Source: Methanobacterium sp. (GTDB taxonomy: Archaea; Methanobacteriota; Methanobacteria; Methanobacteriales; Methanobacteriaceae). Taken from it: DNA of 17,051 nucleotides. The notes under the pieces were generated by a model, which was not told the origin of the DNA, ran no database searches, and worked only from the letters and a program-made list of their open reading frames with translations. Shown one piece after another: positions 13,558 through 17,051 of the stretch. The position numbers and the translations under genes were made by a program. Numbering within the stretch: the first letter of the stretch is position 1; the number at the start of each line of letters is the position of its first letter. The DNA is taken from contig WASR01000317.1 of the NCBI GenBank assembly GCA_009712615.1, positions 1 through 17,051 on the forward strand. The letters are read 5' to 3'.

Positions 13558-14319
13558 ATGAAGATAGATGCAGATTCTTTCAACCAAAGGATAACGGCAG
13601 GCGCCAGGGAGGTCATCGATGAGTACAACCTTATAGATCCCAATGAATTGGTTGTGGTTGCATTATCCGGCGGAAAAGACAGTGTTTTGACCCTTCATAT
13701 CCTGGCAGATCTGATGGAAGAATTAGAATTTGAACTTGTAGCAGTTTCAATTGATGAGGGTATAGCTGGTTACAGATCTGAAGGTGTGGAGGCTGCAAGG
13801 CTAAATTGTAAAAGTCTAGGAATTGAATTGGTTGAAGGATCGTTTAATGGAGAATTTGGATTTGATCTGGATGATTTACATGGAATGTATCAAAGTTCTT
13901 GCATTCCATGTGGTGTGTTCAGAAGACAGCTCTTAAACAAAATTTCACATCAATTAGGGGCTGATAAACTTGCCACTGGTCATAATCTTGACGATGAAAT
14001 ACAATCCTTTTTAATGAGCCTTGCAAAGGCCGAACTTAGAAGATTTTACAAGTTCGGACCAAAACTGGACAGGATCCACCCTGACATGGTACCAAGGATT
14101 AAACCCCTCTGGAAGATTCATGAAAAGGATGTGGGTATATGGGCAGTTCTTAACAATATCGAAGTCCATTTCGCAGAATGCCCCTATTCAGAAACTTCGT
14201 TGAGATCCAAAATAAAAGGATATTTAAACCAGTTAGAAGGGAAAAGACCAGGAACCAAACTGTCAATGTTAGAATCATTCTCTAAATCGTTTAAATTTGA
14301 AAAAATGTATGGCTTGTGA
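13558..14319 (+). CDS. TtuA/NcsA-like tRNA thiolation family ATPase (TIGR00269-type)
   Basis: A 253-residue PP-loop ATPase related to TtuA/NcsA/Ctu1, which adenylate a tRNA uridine C2 and exchange oxygen for sulfur. The PP-loop SGGKDS is at 37-42, the [4Fe-4S] ligands would be Cys115 and Cys118 (SSCIPCG) and Cys208 (ECPYS), and ATGHNLDDE (139-147) and RIKPLW (180-185) are family marks. The usual proteins are about 300 residues, with an N-terminal zinc ribbon before the PP-loop domain and a C-terminal CxxC pair. Both are missing here: the N terminus begins at the helix just before the PP-loop strand and the C terminus stops after the SMLESF helix. Adjacent sequence does not encode the missing parts. 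Expression is probably leaderless. Target position (U34 or U54) or another substrate cannot be decided. Confidence 0.85.
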   Translation: MKIDADSFNQRITAGAREVIDEYNLIDPNELVVVALSGGKDSVLTLHILADLMEELEFELVAVSIDEGIAGYRSEGVEAARLNCKSLGIELVEGSFNGEFGFDLDDLHGMYQSSCIPCGVFRRQLLNKISHQLGADKLATGHNLDDEIQSFLMSLAKAELRRFYKFGPKLDRIHPDMVPRIKPLWKIHEKDVGIWAVLNNIEVHFAECPYSETSLRSKIKGYLNQLEGKRPGTKLSMLESFSKSFKFEKMYGL

Positions 14320-14365
14320 AATGATTGCAGAAATAAATGATCGTATTAAATGAGATTTAAATTCA

Positions 14366-15955
14366 TTATTTAATAATTTTGGTGATTGTTCCAACACCTT
14401 TACTTCTTCCTTCTCTAAAGATGAGTTTCTGACCTTCCTTTACATAGCATGGCCTGTATTTAAATTTCATTTTAACTTTACCTGTATCGCCTGCAGACAT
14501 GTATCTAGTTTCAACAGGTTCAAATATCATGGTTTCTGCAATGGTTTCGATGTGAGCAATACATTCGTAACCCCTTTTGATGGTGGTGGGATGCACAAGT
14601 ATGGCCACATCTGCTTCAAATTCTCTGACAGCATTAACAGGATAATCTGTTCCACTGAGGATCATGCCACGTTTGATATCATCTACTTCTAAACCAGTTA
14701 TGGAAATTCCAACTATTTCACCAGCTTCTGCTACCTCTTTTCTGTAATGATGCATTTCCATGGATTTTGAACTTGTTTCAATAAATTTACCTGTTCCTGC
14801 AGGACCAATAAGTAGTTTGTCCCCTGTAGTAATTTTTCCCTGTCTGATTGTACCACTCACAACAGTACCCACTCCCATGACAGAGTAAATTTTGTCTATA
14901 TACATCATGAATGGTTTTTTAATGTCGTTACCATTTGATGGTACTTTAAGCTTTAAAAAAAGACGATCAAGAAGATCTATGCCTTCACCAGTCACTGGTG
15001 AAACCTTTAAAATAGGCACAATATGATTTTCCATGTTTTTTGCCACGAAATCGGCATCTTCCAATGTTTTTACCATGAGGGGTATTCTTCCAACCAGTTT
15101 TATAAGGTCAAATATTTGTTGTTTAACTTCTCTAATCTTTTCTGGTACCACTTTATCAATTTTGGTCATGGTAATTATTACTGGAAGGTCCATGGCCAAT
15201 ATTATGCCTAGGTGTTCCTTGGTTATATGTGTCGGGCCTTGAATAGCTGATACCACCACGAGTCCGTAATTTAATTTCTGCCCAACAATGCCCCTTATGG
15301 TTGTTCTAAGCCAAGGTTCATGACCCACTGTATCCACGAATGAAACGATCTTTTCGCATTTTTCAATTAATTTAGATTTTTCATTATTTTTCAGTGGATT
15401 TTTGATGCGAACAGGTTCATCTTTACAGAACCCGTAACCTGCAAATGAAAGATCAGCAGACAGTCCCCTTTCAATTTCATGCTTCTGCACATCCAAAAAT
15501 ATTCTGGTTCTGCCTGCACCGTTATCAAGGGATCCTGTTGTTAAGGTTCCGACCAGTGTGCTTTTTCCATGGTCAACATGACCTGCAACACCAACAAGCA
15601 TGAGTTCCAATTTACTTCTTTGAGGTTTCCCTATCCACACCATTGCAACTGTGCCATGCTCTGCTGGATGATCTTCGATGTCTAAAATCTTTAGGCCAAT
15701 TTCTTGGGCTATGTTTTCTAAAACAAAAAGAGATTCTTTGTAATCTGATTCTGGCAATCCAATTAAGTGGCCTTCATCATGAACTCCTATAAAATAAATT
15801 GCTTCACCATCACCCATTTCCATTCGGTATTTCATTTGTGAAGCAAGGTGGAGTTTACGGTCCGTTTTGAGATGATAATCTACATTAAGATGTTCTTTAA
15901 ATTCTATATTATCTCTTTCGCCGTGTTTTGTAATATCGTAGATATTATTTTTCAT
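14366..15955 (-). CDS. GTPBP1-like translational GTPase (EF-1alpha related)
   Basis: A 529-residue protein of the archaeal/eukaryotic GTPBP1-GTPBP2 group within the EF-Tu/EF-1A superfamily. An extra N-terminal domain (about 1-115), beginning with a DNIEFKEHL segment, precedes the G domain. There G1 is GHVDHGKST (125-133), G3 is DTVGHE (208-213) and G4 is TKID (264-267). Two beta-barrel domains follow, with [16 protein letters not shown] and RGMILSG marking domain 2, and a C-terminal [12 protein letters not shown] marking domain 3. Eukaryotic GTPBP1 delivers aminoacyl-tRNA to ribosomes poorly and aids mRNA decay; the archaeal role is unknown, perhaps ribosome rescue or recycling. It starts 18 nt after DUF1922 and lacks a clear ribosome-binding site, so it is probably cotranscribed and coupled. 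Confidence 0.92.
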   Translation of the reverse strand: MKNNIYDITKHGERDNIEFKEHLNVDYHLKTDRKLHLASQMKYRMEMGDGEAIYFIGVHDEGHLIGLPESDYKESLFVLENIAQEIGLKILDIEDHPAEHGTVAMVWIGKPQRSKLELMLVGVAGHVDHGKSTLVGTLTTGSLDNGAGRTRIFLDVQKHEIERGLSADLSFAGYGFCKDEPVRIKNPLKNNEKSKLIEKCEKIVSFVDTVGHEPWLRTTIRGIVGQKLNYGLVVVSAIQGPTHITKEHLGIILAMDLPVIITMTKIDKVVPEKIREVKQQIFDLIKLVGRIPLMVKTLEDADFVAKNMENHIVPILKVSPVTGEGIDLLDRLFLKLKVPSNGNDIKKPFMMYIDKIYSVMGVGTVVSGTIRQGKITTGDKLLIGPAGTGKFIETSSKSMEMHHYRKEVAEAGEIVGISITGLEVDDIKRGMILSGTDYPVNAVREFEADVAILVHPTTIKRGYECIAHIETIAETMIFEPVETRYMSAGDTGKVKMKFKYRPCYVKEGQKLIFREGRSKGVGTITKIIK

Positions 15956-15973
15956 GGTGGATTTTCTAAAAAT

Positions 15974-16198
15974 TTAACGTTTGTTAGGAACCTTGTCTGC
16001 TGTGGTAAATATTGCTCCGCCATACTTTTCTTCTTGAAGCTCTCTTACTTTATCTGATGCCTGTTCTGCTTCATCGGTAATGGCAAGAATTCTCCTTTCC
16101 TTAACCTTGAGGGTTTTACCACAAACACATTTTTTAGTTGCTGTGCCCTGCTTAGAGTAAACGGCCCTTCCACAGTCGCACCTGAAAACGATGTACAT
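15974..16198 (-). CDS. DUF1922 small zinc-ribbon protein (MTH1184-like)
   Basis: A 74-residue protein of the DUF1922 family, whose M. thermautotrophicus member MTH1184 has a solved structure, as I recall. Two CxCG knuckles, Cys7/Cys9 and Cys24/Cys26, are expected to bind one zinc ion. The rest is a charged helix (about 40-58) followed by a [11 protein letters not shown] segment. It is too small for an enzyme and probably binds nucleic acid or a protein. It is followed 18 nt later by the GTPBP1-like gene; the shared unit hints at a translation-related role, which is inference. The ATG at 16198 has a weak GGG upstream and a good promoter at 16254-16263. Confidence 0.88.
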   Translation of the reverse strand: MYIVFRCDCGRAVYSKQGTATKKCVCGKTLKVKERRILAITDEAEQASDKVRELQEEKYGGAIFTTADKVPNKR

Positions 16199-16253
16199 TT
16201 TTTTAACCCAAACTTAAATTGATATTTTTTCCTTGTTTAATTGTATGGAACAT

Positions 16254-16263
16254 ATTTATAAAT
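16254..16263 (-). promoter_or_regulatory. Promoter of the DUF1922-GTPBP1 unit
   Basis: ATTTATAAAT, palindromic and an ideal archaeal box A, lies 56-65 nt before the DUF1922 ATG. It predicts transcription start near 16229 and a leader of about 30 nt, making DUF1922 and the GTPase a two-gene unit separate from the phosphatidyltransferase upstream. Confidence 0.5.
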
Positions 16264-16307
16264 TACTACTGGAATTTTCAGTTTGATCTTGTGGTAATGA
16301 TCCATGT

Positions 16308-16317
16308 AAAATAAAAA
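16308..16317 (-). terminator. T-rich end of the phosphatidyltransferase gene
   Basis: The minus strand reads CTTTTTATTTT 10-20 nt past the stop of the CDP-alcohol phosphatidyltransferase gene, a probable oligo-T termination zone just upstream of the DUF1922 promoter. Confidence 0.35.
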
Positions 16318-16327
16318 GTTAAGTTTT

Positions 16328-16861
16328 TTAAGATTTATTTAACTCCGCTTCATGTTTAAGCAGGTAATATAACCTGCTTCCCATCGATATTGCACTGATA
16401 ATGATGATAGTTACTGTTAAAAACATAAATATCCAATCTGCTTTGACTATTAAACTGATAAACACTGTTAAAAACAGGAAAGAACCATAATATTTGCCTA
16501 CAGGATCGTAGATCGGAACTTTGAATCTTGATGTAACAATAAACTGAACAAACATGAACAGGAAAATGATGATCAACCATCCTGGATAGAGCCCAATGAT
16601 AATGAAAGCTGAAAATGCGGCCAATATCCATATAAAATCTGCAACAACGTCGAGGTAAGCTCCATTAGATGTGACAATCTTCAATTTTCGAGCAGTATAA
16701 CCATCCAATGCATCTGTAACTATGGTTAAAAGAAATATGAGTAACGAGTCTTGTTGGGAAAGATTAAGCACGCTGAAAATGAATATTGGTGCCAGAACAA
16801 TTCTTAACAAAGTAATTAGATTAGGAATAATTATTTTATAGTCTGAAATATGGAGAGACAT
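16328..16861 (-). CDS. CDP-alcohol phosphatidyltransferase
   Basis: A 177-residue membrane enzyme that transfers a polar alcohol onto a CDP-activated lipid, here most likely CDP-archaeol, with loss of CMP. The full signature DxxDGxxARx(8)GxxxDxxxD is present: Asp50, Asp53-Gly54, Ala57-Arg58, Gly67, Asp71 and Asp75. Six hydrophobic segments are visible, beginning with PNLITLLRIVLAPIFIF, as in PgsA-like enzymes. The alcohol could be glycerol phosphate, inositol phosphate or serine; motif and length do not decide, and the PgsA-like N terminus slightly favours a glycerol- or inositol-phosphate acceptor. The ATG at 16861 has no clear ribosome-binding site, and a TATA-like stretch near 16880 suggests a short or absent leader. 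Confidence 0.9.
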   Translation of the reverse strand: MSLHISDYKIIIPNLITLLRIVLAPIFIFSVLNLSQQDSLLIFLLTIVTDALDGYTARKLKIVTSNGAYLDVVADFIWILAAFSAFIIIGLYPGWLIIIFLFMFVQFIVTSRFKVPIYDPVGKYYGSFLFLTVFISLIVKADWIFMFLTVTIIIISAISMGSRLYYLLKHEAELNKS

Positions 16862-17011
16862 TTAAACCATGAATATTGTTTTAATACATTTTCTTTTCAG
16901 TTCATACAATATTTAGTTATTCAAAACTTATCTCTTAATTCTATTTGAATTGTAGAAATATTTTGTTGAAATTAATTATTGATATCCTTCAAATTATAAA
17001 ATAATCCGGAT

Positions 17012-17051
17012 ATGGATAAAAAAAATTTGATACACTGGGTCAGTTCAAAGA
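17012..17051 (+). CDS. Possible start of a plus-strand gene, cut by the window edge
   Basis: An ATG opens a frame that stays open for 13 codons (MDKKNLIHWVSSK) to the edge of the window. It diverges from the phosphatidyltransferase gene across about 150 nt of AT-rich sequence with TATA-like elements (for example near 16972-16986). Only a weak ribosome-binding site (CCGGAT) precedes it. Too little is visible to name a product. Confidence 0.3.
   Translation, partial: MDKKNLIHWVSSK

Noticed and set aside
16328..16631. Second minus-strand frame overlapping the phosphatidyltransferase gene
   Set aside because: It is an alternate frame of a gene with a complete catalytic signature, and has no recognisable domain.

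Overview
The window is about 17 kb of AT-rich archaeal chromosome and looks like a hydrogenotrophic methanogen of the Methanobacteriales, probably Methanobacterium or a close relative. Four things point there: genes for methanopterin (mptA), coenzyme F420 (cofG) and the archaeal purine ligase PurP; an archaeal tRNA-modification set (Taw2, Trm1, a TtuA/NcsA-like thiolase); two copies of the DUF4013 membrane family, which is expanded in this order; and archaeal TTTAWATA-type promoters with GGTGA/GGAGG ribosome-binding sites. The genus is an inference. From memory, the pairing of an MTH1187-type protein with a DegT aminotransferase and a nearby DUF1922 protein resembles the MTH1184-MTH1188 area of Methanothermobacter; this was not checked.

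Layout. 1-2030: purP (-) and taw2 (+) diverge from a short gap holding a G-rich tract. 2232-3617: a stand-alone REC-PAS-HisKA_2 kinase (+) runs tail-to-tail, with a 4-nt overlap, into a minus-strand cofactor cluster, mptA > DUF2111-like > cofG (6131-3614). 6334-7572: an Lrp/AsnC regulator followed by a conserved protein of unknown function (-). 7573-7977: a long gap that holds a possible cysteine-rich small gene or gene remnant. 7978-9568: two tandem DUF4013 membrane proteins (-), each apparently with its own promoter. 9704-11894: trm1 (-) diverges from a CPBP-family membrane protease (+). 12091-13521: a DegT/DnrJ aminotransferase (+) converges on an MTH1187-family protein (-). 13558-15955: a TtuA-like protein (+) converges on a GTPBP1-like GTPase (-). 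15974-16861: DUF1922 and a CDP-alcohol phosphatidyltransferase (-). A plus-strand gene may begin at the right edge.

Most of the window is core housekeeping: purine synthesis, H4MPT and F420 synthesis, tRNA modification, lipid headgroup transfer and translation-type GTPases. I see no insertion sequence, prophage, CRISPR array, rRNA or tRNA. The less ordinary points are the mptA-DUF2111-cofG cluster, the TtuA-like protein without either terminal zinc ribbon, the 36-bp divergent promoter with two apparently leaderless genes, the unannotated Cys/His-rich ORF before lrp, and several starts where an upstream in-frame GTG or TTG lies in or beside the ribosome-binding site. I did not find a convincing new multi-gene system.
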